From: UBA1181 sp045601045
Lineage (GTDB): Bacteria; Bacteroidota; Bacteroidia; Bacteroidales; Paludibacteraceae
NCBI GenBank assembly: GCA_045601045.1
Contig: JAZRZA010000066.1
Location: forward strand, 21,212-85,211
DNA length: 64,000 nt
Reading direction: 5' to 3'
The translations under genes and the position numbers were made by a program. Shown one piece after another: positions 41,775 to 52,018 of this stretch (position 1 is the stretch's first letter; every line of letters begins with the position of its first letter). Under the pieces are notes generated by a model. The model ran no database searches. It was not told where the DNA came from and worked only from the letters and a program-made list of their open reading frames with translations.

Positions 41775-44700
41775 TCACTCTGACACCTCCGTCCAGAAAC
41801 CATTATTTCTCGCGCATACGTCACTATCGTACATAGACTCGCAGATAATCGCAGGCGCAAAATATTTACCCACGAACGAAGCATGAAGTTTCACCTTGAA
41901 GGTCTTCTTCGAATAACTTCCACTACTGCTCAACGAGAAGTAAGTCATCACACGGTCGTCACGAACATCTCGGTAGGAGTACTCGACACTCTCCTGGTCA
42001 TCACCCGACAGACGATCGTTTTGGATCTCCCATCCAGAAGGGAATACTTGTGTCATAGCAACCTCATTCAACTTCAGGCCTGTATTGTTGCGAACCGTCG
42101 CTTGCACATAGAAATCAGTACCCTGCTGAATGTTTTTAGGATCAATGATGTCGCCATCCAAATCCTTATATACGACATTCTCCAAGGAGATTCCCTTCTC
42201 ATACGCCTTCATCGCATCGCCTTCAGGAATACCCGAAACGGACAATGAAGCGAACAGCACACCCTTGCCGTTATTCTTCAAAGTAAACTTTTGGGCATCC
42301 TTCGCACCAACCTCCAGAGCACCCTTGACCACACTTTTATCGCCTGAAAATTCGATGGATTTACCATCCTTCACACAAGTAGCGTTCACCTGGCTAGCAG
42401 CTTGAGACTTGGCAAAATGGGCGTATGCCACCAAGTTGTGGGCCAACTCTTGCGTGTTGAATTGCTTTCCAGACTTCATTGTCTCCGCAATCTCCTTCAA
42501 CATCTTGAGGGAGGTTTCGCGCTCAATACCAATCAACACCATCGCATCCAAGATCATAGCTTTATCTCTCATAGAGGATCCAAAGGTGTTGTCAGAATAG
42601 GAATTAGGCGTTTCAAAATTGGCTGTCTTGGCCAAACTCTTGGCAACATCCATCTTTCCACACAGCGCGTAAGCGGCAGCTAAACGCCACTTGGCAGGGT
42701 TGGAGAGTTTCAACTCCTTCAAACGGTTCATCGCGCTCAAATCCTCCTTGCCCGCAAGCGCTAAGGTGTAGAGGCGATAAGCCTGTACGTAGTCACCCTG
42801 ATCATCGCTAGATCTGTAACCCCACGACGATGCGGCACGTTTTTGATAAGTGCAGAAATTCATAATCACCGAATTAGGCACATCGTAACCCAACTTCTTC
42901 GCCTCCAACAAGAAGTGTCCAGCATAGTTGGTCACCCATGGATAATCATAATTTCCGCCCATCCAATAAGAGAAGGCACCACTTGGCATCTGCATTTGGC
43001 TCAACTTAAAGATAGCAGCCTTGACATTCATGACACACTCCGCCTTCTCTGTATCAGTAAGTTTCGCAAGCTCCGGTAACAACAATTGCGGGAATGCCTT
43101 GGATGAGGTCTGCTCCGCACAACCATGCGGATAACCAATTAGGTAACGCATGCTTCCACTCACATCAATACTTGGCAATGGACTCATATCAAGGATCAAT
43201 TGGTTGGTTCCCTCCGAACCGAACAACTCATAGGCACACTCCTTGGAACCTCCCGCAGGAATCTCGTAGAAGTAGGTCTTGGAGAATCGCAAATTCGGAT
43301 TTCTCACCTCCAAATTAATTTCGCTCTTGACATTGTTGGTGCCATCTGTGGCAGTCACGATGATCTTCTCTTTGCCAATACCCTTGCCTACCTTCATGTT
43401 GTAAACCAAGATTTTATCTTCACTACCATTGAATCGTTGGCTAATCTTTGCATTGCCAACCACCTGAATCTTGCCGGCAGTAGACACGGAAACGGTCACA
43501 TTCTTTGGCTGACCATCCATCGTGAAGACATTGACAGGAAGTGAGAAAGTCTCGTTAGGTCCCACCACACGAGGTGCGGTTGGAAGCACCATCAAGGCCT
43601 TGGTTACCTTCACGTCCTTCTCCGCATTACCATAAGCGGCCTTGTTACCAGCCACTACCATTACACGGACCGAACCGAAATATGGAGGCAATTTCACCTT
43701 GTGTGTCTTCTTTTCACCCGCCTTCAGTTTCACAGGACCAATGAACTTCACCACTGGATCGAATCGTTTATTCAAACCATCGCGACCCATCGCCATATCT
43801 CCTCCAATGGCAAATAACTGCTCAATCTTACCACCATAGGCACCGAATACCAAATCATACATATCCCAACTGTTCACACCCAATGCCTCTCGCTTAAAGA
43901 ACTCATTGTGGGCATTTGGCGTCTTGAAGTTGGTCAAATCCAATAGACCGTTATCCACAATCGCAAGGGTGTAGCACATCTCCTTGCCATTCTGTTCGCT
44001 GACCTTCACCTCAAACTCCTCCTCGGATTCCACTTTGTCTGGCACATTCAAGACTGGCGTCAAAATGCTCTCTTGGCTCTCGACCATAAAGTTTTGTACA
44101 CCATATTGACGAATCGGCAAATCGTTAGCCGTCTTGGCGTATGGTTGCAGAAGGTTCACATAGAGGTATGCGTTAGGCAACATCTCCGCAGTCACATCCA
44201 CCTCAAAAGAGGTGCTACCCGCCTGCACATCGATCCACTTGGAGGTAATCACCTTGGTACGGTTCTCAACAGTCACCAAAATACGACCTGCCTCTGGCGT
44301 TGGCAAAGTCACCTTCACCTTCTCGCCTACTTGATACTTCTCCTTGTCCAAAGCGAAAGTCAACATAGTCGCGCCCGACTTGCTGTCCGATTGTGAACGG
44401 AGGTACCAGTTATCCCAATCAAAGTGGATGATTCCGCCCGCTTTGTGGCCCTTTTTGCCGTCGCTCACGACGACCTGATATCTACCCCAATCCGCATCGG
44501 GAACATTCATCTCCACATTGGCTCGACCATTCACAAACTTGATGTTATTCTTCTCAAAATAAGGTTTTGGACTTACATTCTCTGTGTAATAAGCCTCATT
44601 ATCATCCGAATCACCATCCCACCACCAGTGCCAACTCATTCTATACAACTTAAAGGAGATGCCATCGCCGGAGAGCGGTTGTCCTTTTGCGTCCACCAAA

Positions 44701-47375
44701 GCCAATTGGAACGTTTGGGGTTTGTTGGTGACGATATAGGCACCACCCTTCATCTGAGGATATTTCACACCCACATAACGGTTGTATGGAGAGAATGGAA
44801 CCGTCTCGAAGTTCACACTGAAATCTCCCGTTCCTTCGTCGACGCGGGTGGTGAGCAACGCCTTCAACATACCAGGTGCGGTAACGACTGTCGGCATATC
44901 CACACTCGTGCTCAAATCTCCCGACTCATCCAATGAACCTTCAATAATCATCTCCTCTTCGCTGCTGAACTTCTTCGCGTCAGGAGACTCGAATACGAAT
45001 CCCGGGAATTTCTCGAATGGTTCAGGATCTCGCATATATCTCATCTTCACATTGACCTCCTTGTAGCTTGCCGTACCACCGTGCAGCCATTCGGAGTGGA
45101 TATTGAAGGTCTCACGCATTCCTGGTGTCAAATAGGTGTGCACCGGCTTCATTTGCACCTTCAAACGGTTAGGCTTCACCGTCTCCACCATCAATGACTT
45201 AGAGAAGGAGGATCCTCCGATAGCGAAGTTGACACGCCAATTACCTGTCTGATCATCCACACGGGTAGGAATTCTGAAACTATAAATGCAGTTGCTTGGA
45301 TCATACTTTTGGGTAGCGGTCGCATATCGTTGTCCGCGAGGCGTCTTGAGTTCCATGTTAATAGGGTGTCCCGCAGGCAATGTCTCGTCAGCATCTTGCA
45401 CTAACAAGGAGATGTTCAACGTGTCGCCTGGACGCCATACGCCACGCTCTCCATAGATATATCCCTTCACACCCTTTTCATTGCTGGCACCACTCACGTC
45501 GAACGACGAAAGTGAAAGAGCGGAGTTATCGCGCAAACGCAAATAGCCCATTTGTCCACCCTTTTCCAATACCAAGAAGGATGGCGTTCTGGAGAGATGC
45601 TCCTTCACCATACCCTCACCGTCTGTGGTACTTTCGGCAATGATCTGTTGTTGGAAATCATAGAATTTTACCTTGACGCCACTCGCTGGTTGCACTGTCA
45701 AGATATCTGTCACGAAGACATCATAGAAATTGCTCTTTCCTCCCTTTGCCGTCACACCGAAATTAGAGACAAAGACATTGGTGGAGACCTTATTATGTTC
45801 CAAGTAATAGGAGATCTTCGAAGGATCCTCGCGCTCAGACCAATTCATACTGTAATCGCCCGAACCATCTGAGGTTCCCTCCTCATCCTCATAATCGTAG
45901 TAAGACCAATAATACTCTTCCTGATCCTTATTGAAATCCCAGGCGCTGATCGGACAGTAGTCATGGTTGCTGTCATCAATGGAGTCATTCACCTCACATG
46001 GATAGGTGGAATAGGCACGTTTGAACGAGAAGTAGATGCGGTACATCGCTCCCGGATCCTCTTTCGCCAATTCAGACAAATCCAAAGAGAAGGTTCTCCA
46101 ATTGGCGTACGCCGACTCATTCTCCGTCGTCAAATCAATGGTCTTCTGTAGGATCATACGACCTGTACGTCTTAAATTATGACTATCGGACTCACTCATC
46201 TTGGAGTTTTGTAGGAATTGGAGCATATTGTTGCTGAATATCTTCAACACGCTCACATCCACCTTTTTCAAGTTCACCGCCTGGAATGGAAGGGAGGCGT
46301 TTTCAGTTTTCGGCAAAATGGTTCCATACCTCACCAACCGAACGGCCGGTTTAAGACTCTCAAAATTGAAATTGATAACCGTGTCGTTCTCCAACACATC
46401 GTTTTGGACACTCTTCAATCCAGCGAACACCCTGATGATATTATTGCCCAAACGAGGATTCTCTGGATATACCATCAACATATTTCCATCTCGAGTGTAA
46501 CTGGCGCTTTGCCCATCGATCTTCACATAAGTACGCCACTCTTGGTTGGCCTTGATGGCTTGGCTAAAATAGAGCTTGACATAAGGTTGCCCGCTATTCT
46601 CAACGTTAATATCGGTCAATCTGAAGCCATTCACATAATCTATCGTCTCAACAACCTTGTCGTTGCTCTCAGATCCGATACTCTTTCCATCCCATGCCAC
46701 CTCAAAGGTCTGGGATTTCTTCAGATTTGAGTCAAATCCCTTCACAACAAAATCATAGGTTGGACCAGAGAAATAGGAACCGTCGTTCATTTCACTGGAT
46801 GTCCACTCCATTTCGAGTTCCTTCTTGGAAGGCGACAATAACTTAGCGGAGAAACAGGCTTTCACATCATCCAAATCCTCATCATCGCTCAAGTAGACAC
46901 GTCCTCTCTTTTGGTATTCGCCCTCATCAGTCAATTGCAAAGCCTGCATATCCACACTGATATTCTGCTTTTTCACCTTCACAGAATAGACAAACTTGGA
47001 CAACTGATCATTAGTGCCCAGATCAGCTACCTTGCCCAAATTGAAGGTCACCTCATACTCTCTACCACGTTCCAAAGGCTCCTTGGGATGAAACTCCAAG
47101 GTGACATTATCCAACCATACGGTTGTTCCCTCCACCTTCGGAGAGAGTTTGAACAACTGTTCGCTCTCCTCTTGTCCCGGCTTCGCCTGCTCAGACGGAC
47201 GCGTCAAAACAATATGCAAAGAGGCGTTTCGAGAGATGTATCCCTGTGTATAGGCCTCAATAAACTCTCGGTATTCGTACTCCATCTCACTGGAAACCTC
47301 TGAACTTTTCTTACCACATCCTATCACCAGAATAGATAGGAGCAGCGCACAAAGCAACTTAATTCTCTTTTTCAT
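41775..47375 (-). CDS. Alpha-2-macroglobulin family lipoprotein
   Basis: 1866 residues from the ATG at 47375 (a TTG 9 bp upstream is less likely). Lipobox LVIGCGKK gives an outer-membrane or periplasmic lipoprotein. Macroglobulin-like beta domains fill the first 1100 residues. KGYIYGERGVWRPGDTLNI marks the MG3/MG4 region typical of bacterial A2Ms, and the alpha-helical thioester domain begins with YPHGCAEQTSSKAFPQ (about residue 1415). The C-A-E-Q retains both thioester-forming residues, so covalent trapping of proteases is plausible. It is preceded within 14 bp by a DUF3256 gene rather than by pbpC, the usual partner. Confidence 0.9.
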   Translation of the reverse strand: MKKRIKLLCALLLSILVIGCGKKSSEVSSEMEYEYREFIEAYTQGYISRNASLHIVLTRPSEQAKPGQEESEQLFKLSPKVEGTTVWLDNVTLEFHPKEPLERGREYEVTFNLGKVADLGTNDQLSKFVYSVKVKKQNISVDMQALQLTDEGEYQKRGRVYLSDDEDLDDVKACFSAKLLSPSKKELEMEWTSSEMNDGSYFSGPTYDFVVKGFDSNLKKSQTFEVAWDGKSIGSESNDKVVETIDYVNGFRLTDINVENSGQPYVKLYFSQAIKANQEWRTYVKIDGQSASYTRDGNMLMVYPENPRLGNNIIRVFAGLKSVQNDVLENDTVINFNFESLKPAVRLVRYGTILPKTENASLPFQAVNLKKVDVSVLKIFSNNMLQFLQNSKMSESDSHNLRRTGRMILQKTIDLTTENESAYANWRTFSLDLSELAKEDPGAMYRIYFSFKRAYSTYPCEVNDSIDDSNHDYCPISAWDFNKDQEEYYWSYYDYEDEEGTSDGSGDYSMNWSEREDPSKISYYLEHNKVSTNVFVSNFGVTAKGGKSNFYDVFVTDILTVQPASGVKVKFYDFQQQIIAESTTDGEGMVKEHLSRTPSFLVLEKGGQMGYLRLRDNSALSLSSFDVSGASNEKGVKGYIYGERGVWRPGDTLNISLLVQDADETLPAGHPINMELKTPRGQRYATATQKYDPSNCIYSFRIPTRVDDQTGNWRVNFAIGGSSFSKSLMVETVKPNRLKVQMKPVHTYLTPGMRETFNIHSEWLHGGTASYKEVNVKMRYMRDPEPFEKFPGFVFESPDAKKFSSEEEMIIEGSLDESGDLSTSVDMPTVVTAPGMLKALLTTRVDEGTGDFSVNFETVPFSPYNRYVGVKYPQMKGGAYIVTNKPQTFQLALVDAKGQPLSGDGISFKLYRMSWHWWWDGDSDDNEAYYTENVSPKPYFEKNNIKFVNGRANVEMNVPDADWGRYQVVVSDGKKGHKAGGIIHFDWDNWYLRSQSDSKSGATMLTFALDKEKYQVGEKVKVTLPTPEAGRILVTVENRTKVITSKWIDVQAGSTSFEVDVTAEMLPNAYLYVNLLQPYAKTANDLPIRQYGVQNFMVESQESILTPVLNVPDKVESEEEFEVKVSEQNGKEMCYTLAIVDNGLLDLTNFKTPNAHNEFFKREALGVNSWDMYDLVFGAYGGKIEQLFAIGGDMAMGRDGLNKRFDPVVKFIGPVKLKAGEKKTHKVKLPPYFGSVRVMVVAGNKAAYGNAEKDVKVTKALMVLPTAPRVVGPNETFSLPVNVFTMDGQPKNVTVSVSTAGKIQVVGNAKISQRFNGSEDKILVYNMKVGKGIGKEKIIVTATDGTNNVKSEINLEVRNPNLRFSKTYFYEIPAGGSKECAYELFGSEGTNQLILDMSPLPSIDVSGSMRYLIGYPHGCAEQTSSKAFPQLLLPELAKLTDTEKAECVMNVKAAIFKLSQMQMPSGAFSYWMGGNYDYPWVTNYAGHFLLEAKKLGYDVPNSVIMNFCTYQKRAASSWGYRSSDDQGDYVQAYRLYTLALAGKEDLSAMNRLKELKLSNPAKWRLAAAYALCGKMDVAKSLAKTANFETPNSYSDNTFGSSMRDKAMILDAMVLIGIERETSLKMLKEIAETMKSGKQFNTQELAHNLVAYAHFAKSQAASQVNATCVKDGKSIEFSGDKSVVKGALEVGAKDAQKFTLKNNGKGVLFASLSVSGIPEGDAMKAYEKGISLENVVYKDLDGDIIDPKNIQQGTDFYVQATVRNNTGLKLNEVAMTQVFPSGWEIQNDRLSGDDQESVEYSYRDVRDDRVMTYFSLSSSGSYSKKTFKVKLHASFVGKYFAPAIICESMYDSDVCARNNGFWTEVSE

Positions 47376-47389
47376 ATCTATCAATTATA

Positions 47390-48064
47390 TCATTTACCAT
47401 GTGACTCGTTATAATGGTCATCGCGATCCACTTTTACAATTTGGAAGCGTCCGTCAACCGGAAGAAGTGTGACGCGATTGCCCTTGAAATACTTCGCGTA
47501 CTCTTTCCGGCGATCCGCCTCCAGATAACGCTCCGTATCGCAATAAATATAAAGACTGTCCCCTTGACTAAATTCACAATGGAGGAAAACCATCTCAAAC
47601 CTACTTGCCAGCGAATCGGCGCTCCAACCGTCCGAGGCCAAAGCCTCCTTGTCAAAAAAGTCAGTAATCTCTATCGTCGGACAAGAGATAGATTGATTGG
47701 CGGAAGGTTGCAATCGCCACCATCCATCGCACATTGGCCCACACACCCAAGAACTGAATCCCCACACTTGCGTAGTGTCATTCATTACCCATTTTTTCAC
47801 AGAGACATATCCTTGGTCCGACAATTGGACCAATGCATAATTGTCCGCTTCATAAGACAACAACCTTGTCGTATCTCCATACATATTGGCAACGGCAGCC
47901 TGCTTGAAATGCATACTTCCCATCGACAAAAGTTGCGCCAACTGATCCTGCTTTAGCTGCGTTGAAGAGGGCATCATATGGGACATATACTGCTCCATAG
48001 TTTGCGCCCACGCAAGGCAACACGAAAAAAACAGAATGAAATATATCGTAATTATGCGCTTCAT
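47390..48064 (-). CDS. DUF3256 family secreted protein
   Basis: 224 residues with a signal peptide (MKRIITIYFILFFSCCLAWAQ). The mature part begins with MEQYMSHMMPSSTQLKQDQLAQLL, a DUF3256 hallmark, and has alternating beta segments. The family is restricted to Bacteroidetes and its function is unknown. It is the first gene of the operon with the alpha-2-macroglobulin, which suggests a shared envelope role. Confidence 0.85.
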   Translation of the reverse strand: MKRIITIYFILFFSCCLAWAQTMEQYMSHMMPSSTQLKQDQLAQLLSMGSMHFKQAAVANMYGDTTRLLSYEADNYALVQLSDQGYVSVKKWVMNDTTQVWGFSSWVCGPMCDGWWRLQPSANQSISCPTIEITDFFDKEALASDGWSADSLASRFEMVFLHCEFSQGDSLYIYCDTERYLEADRRKEYAKYFKGNRVTLLPVDGRFQIVKVDRDDHYNESHGK

Positions 48065-48095
48065 TCAATTCTCGGAATAAAATACAACAATGCTA

Positions 48096-48103
48096 CAAAT
48101 ATA
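48096..48103 (-). promoter_or_regulatory. Promoter -7 box of the DUF3256/alpha-2-macroglobulin operon
   Basis: TATATTTG on the minus strand, 31 bp upstream of the DUF3256 start. Confidence 0.55.
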
Positions 48104-48192
48104 ATCTATTTTTTTGATGTTTCATAACACATATATAGCAACCCGGGAACTATAATTCTATCATTTCCTTCTTATCAATCGCTCCCCCTTTC

Positions 48193-49155
48193 TTATCGTT
48201 TCCCCCGATATCTTAAATAACAACGCAGGAGAAATGAATTCACCCTCTCCACTTTGGGGTAAATCACCCTCTTCGTCGCAAACTGCTTATAGGAGTGTGC
48301 AATCTGCGGATCCATACTTCCCTCGAAATCGAACGATAGCGTTTTGTCTTGCAGGAATTGCAGTGTTCTCCACACCATCAACGTAGAGGCACCAGAGGCT
48401 TTGTAGTCTGGGTGAATGGCCGGAATCAGGTAGTAACCATACTGGTCATTCCAAACAAAGAAGAGGGCACTGTGCAAATTTCCCGCGGAATCATGGATGG
48501 AAAGGATTTTCCCCTGCCCACGCGCGATGGCTTGGCGTATAAGGTTCTCCTCCACCTGGCGGCTGTTGATGTTGGCCCGACCTCGAAGACGCAACGTCTC
48601 GCTATGGAAGTCATAGAATTGAGTTGGATCCATATCCCACCTTTCCGTTAGCCCCGCCCGCTCCGCCTTACGGATATGACGCTGCTTGGACGAGGAGAAA
48701 CGACGAAAGACCATGTCCAAATCCGTGATGGTTGGAATCACATAGGTGACTCGCTCGGAAACACTGTAGCCAGCCTCTTCCCAAAGGGATGCATGACGAA
48801 ATGAGGGGTCGAAATATTGGAAGAACCAATCAAGGCGCATTGCCTCAATTTGGGCCAATACGCGTTGGCAAACGGAACGCTCAAAAGACTCCTTCTCGCT
48901 CTCCGCAAGTTCTTTCGGATAGATGAAGTGGATGCCGTTGTTTTGGGAAAAAATCGGTTGGAGAATCAGTTTAAAAAGAGACTTGCGCACCATCAAATAG
49001 GGCATAGCGCCCACAATGGCATCTCCCTCCTTCACCAACAACACATCCCACTCTTTGCCCACGCAGATGGCATCCATCCACCAATATTGCGCGAATAGAG
49101 GAATCTCCGGATGATTGTCACAGAGGATCCGATATCTCTCTTTGTTACTACTCAC
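48193..49155 (-). CDS. GNAT/FemAB-like acyltransferase
   Basis: 320 residues. FSSSKQRHIRKAERAGL (about 153-170) is the conserved element of the FemAB-like Acetyltransf_6 group, and FDFEGSMDPQIAHSYKQFATK near the end matches the second GNAT half. Such proteins transfer acyl or aminoacyl groups, for example in envelope polysaccharide or lipid modification; the substrate here is unknown. The start is GTG and shares one base with the cstA stop codon (TAGTG), so translation is coupled to cstA. Confidence 0.8.
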   Translation of the reverse strand: MSSNKERYRILCDNHPEIPLFAQYWWMDAICVGKEWDVLLVKEGDAIVGAMPYLMVRKSLFKLILQPIFSQNNGIHFIYPKELAESEKESFERSVCQRVLAQIEAMRLDWFFQYFDPSFRHASLWEEAGYSVSERVTYVIPTITDLDMVFRRFSSSKQRHIRKAERAGLTERWDMDPTQFYDFHSETLRLRGRANINSRQVEENLIRQAIARGQGKILSIHDSAGNLHSALFFVWNDQYGYYLIPAIHPDYKASGASTLMVWRTLQFLQDKTLSFDFEGSMDPQIAHSYKQFATKRVIYPKVERVNSFLLRCYLRYRGKR

Positions 49156-50609
49156 TACTGATTCTTTGCCGTTTTACGCCAGTTGGTGTACCAACGAAGA
49201 AAGCATCCACAAGCCGCCAACGCCGCGATAATACCACACGAATAGGAGAGCATCGGATTTAAATTCAAGCAATCCTCAGAGATCATCAAGAAGGTGACAC
49301 TCACACATGTCATAAAAACGGCTGGGAAGAAGGTGATCCAGAAAAAACGTTTGTTCATCGCCAAATAGACGGTAATCGCCCATAAAGTGAAGACGGACAA
49401 GGTCTGGTTGCTCCATCCGAAATAGCTCCAAATCACATAGAAACCTTGCGGATTGGAGATGTTGAAGCAAAGCAATCCCATGGTGACAAGGAACATCGGA
49501 ATACAGATGTAAAGACGCTTACGGATACTTTTCTGCTCTAAATGGATGAACTCAGCCACAATCAATCGAGCGGAACGCAAGGCGGTATCGCCACTGGTAA
49601 TCGGCGCTGCCACCACACCCAAAATCGCCAAGACGCCACCGATCACGTCCAACCAGCCTTCGCTGACTGCCGTCACAACTTGAGGCGCCTGTAAAGTGGT
49701 ATCCTTGCCCAACTCGGCGGCCCCGCCACCATAGAAGAAGTACATGGAAATGGTGGCCCAGATAAGGGCGACCACACCCTCGGTGATCATACTACCGAAG
49801 AATATCGGACGGCCATACTTCTCATTGGTCATGCATCGTGCCATCAAAGGACTTTGTGTCGCATGGAAACCACTGATCGCGCCACAGGCAATGGTGATGA
49901 AGAGGGCTGGGAAGATATCCATCCCATTAAACGACGCAGTATCCACACCCACCTCATACAATTCTGGCAGTGTAGGCCATTTGATAATCAAATTGACACC
50001 CAAAGCGATGGCCATAAAGAGAATGGCGATAGCAAAGATAGGATAGATCTTGCCGATGATCTTATCGATTGGCAATAACGTGGCGATGAGGTAATATACA
50101 AAGATGACCGCACACCACACATATACGGAATTGTCTATGATGTCCTTGGTCATACCACCCAAAATTATGGCAGGGCTATATACAAAGACCGCACCCACCA
50201 TCAACATCAAAAAGACGGTGAAACAGAGCATCACCTTCTTGGTGGTCTGTCCCAGATATTTACCGATCAATTCAGGGAGGCCTGCACCCTGGTTGCGGAT
50301 AGAGAGCATTCCGCTGAGGTAATCATGCACCGCACCTGCAAAGATGCAGCCGAAGATGATCCACAGATAAGCGGACGGGCCAAACTTAGCGCCCATGATA
50401 GCTCCGAATATCGGTCCGGTTCCAGCGATATTCAAGAACTGGATCATAAAAATCTTCCATGTCGGCATCGGCATAAAATCCACACCATCCTGCATGGAGA
50501 TGGCTGGTGTCACCCTCTCACTATCTGGATTGAATATGTTTTCCACAATTCTACCATAAACGAAATAGCCAGCCACTAAGGCCAAGACCGCAATTAAGAA
50601 TGTAAGCAT
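49155..50609 (-). CDS. cstA: Carbon starvation protein CstA family (peptide/pyruvate transporter)
   Basis: 484 residues with about 13 membrane helices. GPIFGAIMGAKFGPSAYLWIIFGCIFAGAVHDYLSGMLSIRNQG (about 65-108) and GAISGFHATQSPLMARCM are strong CstA-family signatures. The protein is shorter than E. coli CstA (about 700), as usual in Bacteroidetes. Homologues import peptides or pyruvate. The downstream acyltransferase gene overlaps by one base. Confidence 0.92.
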   Translation of the reverse strand: MLTFLIAVLALVAGYFVYGRIVENIFNPDSERVTPAISMQDGVDFMPMPTWKIFMIQFLNIAGTGPIFGAIMGAKFGPSAYLWIIFGCIFAGAVHDYLSGMLSIRNQGAGLPELIGKYLGQTTKKVMLCFTVFLMLMVGAVFVYSPAIILGGMTKDIIDNSVYVWCAVIFVYYLIATLLPIDKIIGKIYPIFAIAILFMAIALGVNLIIKWPTLPELYEVGVDTASFNGMDIFPALFITIACGAISGFHATQSPLMARCMTNEKYGRPIFFGSMITEGVVALIWATISMYFFYGGGAAELGKDTTLQAPQVVTAVSEGWLDVIGGVLAILGVVAAPITSGDTALRSARLIVAEFIHLEQKSIRKRLYICIPMFLVTMGLLCFNISNPQGFYVIWSYFGWSNQTLSVFTLWAITVYLAMNKRFFWITFFPAVFMTCVSVTFLMISEDCLNLNPMLSYSCGIIAALAACGCFLRWYTNWRKTAKNQ

Positions 50610-50637
50610 TTCCTCATCAATTTGTTCTGTAAGGCCA

Positions 50638-50645
50638 CAAATGTA
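50638..50645 (-). promoter_or_regulatory. Promoter -7 box of cstA
   Basis: TACATTTG on the minus strand (perfect TAnnTTTG), 28 bp upstream of the ATG. Confidence 0.55.
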
Positions 50646-50724
50646 CGAATTAATTTGCTTGGTTGTAACAGAATAGATACAGAGTTACTGACTTTCCATA
50701 GTAGTTAGTCTTATTCCGTTTCAG

Positions 50725-51756
50725 TTAGTCTTTTTGTAAATTAAACAATTCTTTTTGTGCTTCAATCTCCCTACGAAGCTCTTCTTCCGAGGGCAAATAT
50801 AGTTTGTATTTTGAAGCGAACAACTGCTCATTTCCTTTCAAAATAGAATATCTGGCAATATCCGCATCTGTTTCACTACATAACACGATGCCAATTGTCG
50901 GATTATCGCCTTCAGTACGTTTCAAATCGTTGTACATTCTCACGTACATATCCATTTGACCAATGTCTTGATGGGTGATTTTCCCTATCTTCAAGTCAAC
51001 TAGCACATAACATTTCAACACGACATTGTAAAATACCAAATCGATAAAGTAATCGTTGTTGGCGATCCTAATCAGTTCCTGACGCCCCATAAATGCGAAT
51101 CCACGCCCCAATTCCATAATAAATTCCTGAAGATGAGATATCACAGCACTTTCCAAATCGGTTTCGCTATAGGTGTCATCTTTCTTAAACCCAAGGAATT
51201 CCGCCACGATTGGATTTTTCAAAAGTTCCAGTTTATTTGACACAACATCTTTTGTGTCCTCAACTATATGCGGCTGCTGAAAATGTCGCTCATAATACTG
51301 AGTAGAAATATTGCGGTCTAGCGTACGCACACTCCACATTTCCTGCGAGGCCATAAGCATATACCACCGAATAGCTGTAGGATCATCAACTCGCAAAATT
51401 TTGTAGATATGAGTCCAAGTTAGATTTGGAAATCGTGATTTCCAAATTTCATAATCAGGGATGACAAGATAAAAAGTGCGAAATGCACGAAGATAACGCT
51501 CAGAGAATCCCTTTCCGTATATACTTGTCAATTCATCGGAAAGCATAGCGATAAGTTGCACGCCATAATCAGCACGTTCCTTCCCTTTTTGTTCCTGTAG
51601 TACAATACGTTCTCCTATCTTCCAATAGGTCTTAATCATTAATTGACTTACAGAAGCATACGCTTGTTGGCGACCTTGTTCAATAATGTTCTTTACTTCC
51701 TTAAGGAAAGATGCATCAATAGCATTTCGCATCACACAGTTCTTTTCTTTTTTCAT
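50725..51756 (-). CDS. DUF1016 (YhcG-type) PD-(D/E)XK nuclease family protein
   Basis: 343 residues from the ATG at 51756; the TTG opening at 51786 is less likely. The N-terminal DUF1016 helical domain contains SVSQLMIKTYWKIGERIVLQE and YGVQLIAMLSDELTSIYGKGF. The C-terminal nuclease domain has DYFIDLVFYNVVLKCYVLVDLKIG, with the D...D/E-x-K pattern. Proteins of this family (RpnA/YhcG-like) occur as solitary accessory genes or in type I restriction loci. Here it stands alone with an operator-like palindrome over its promoter, which suggests an accessory defence or DNA-handling role. Confidence 0.88.
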   Translation of the reverse strand: MKKEKNCVMRNAIDASFLKEVKNIIEQGRQQAYASVSQLMIKTYWKIGERIVLQEQKGKERADYGVQLIAMLSDELTSIYGKGFSERYLRAFRTFYLVIPDYEIWKSRFPNLTWTHIYKILRVDDPTAIRWYMLMASQEMWSVRTLDRNISTQYYERHFQQPHIVEDTKDVVSNKLELLKNPIVAEFLGFKKDDTYSETDLESAVISHLQEFIMELGRGFAFMGRQELIRIANNDYFIDLVFYNVVLKCYVLVDLKIGKITHQDIGQMDMYVRMYNDLKRTEGDNPTIGIVLCSETDADIARYSILKGNEQLFASKYKLYLPSEEELRREIEAQKELFNLQKD

Positions 51757-51821
51757 ATCATAAACAATAATAACATCCGCAACCAAAACTCAAACAAAGC
51801 ATTGACAGTGTTTTCTCTCCT

Positions 51822-51855
51822 GCAAATGTAAGAAACTTGCAACTATCCCGCAAGT
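51822..51855 (-). promoter_or_regulatory. Promoter with palindromic operator of the DUF1016 gene
   Basis: The -7 box TACATTTG (minus strand, 51822-51829) lies next to the perfect inverted repeat ACTTGC-N9-GCAAGT (51835-51855). A protein bound there would cover the -33 region, the same geometry as single units of the 33-bp operator arrays upstream of the ATPases. Confidence 0.55.
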
Positions 51856-51990
51856 ATTATGTGTATATTTTACTCTATATTTCGTGTTATATTCCTCAGT
51901 CCTTCTCAACACAGCACATACACCAAAAGAGAATTCAATTCACCCCTGCAATTCCTAATTTATATTTTATAATTCTTAACTATATTGTTG

Positions 51991-51998
51991 TATTTTTG
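51991..51998 (+). promoter_or_regulatory. Promoter -7 box of the mscS-type gene
   Basis: TATTTTTG, perfect TAnnTTTG. Transcription would start near 52005, so the ATG at 52019 is preferred over the GTG at 52010. Confidence 0.55.
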
Positions 51999-52018
51999 CC
52001 TATTATAACGTGAACCAG

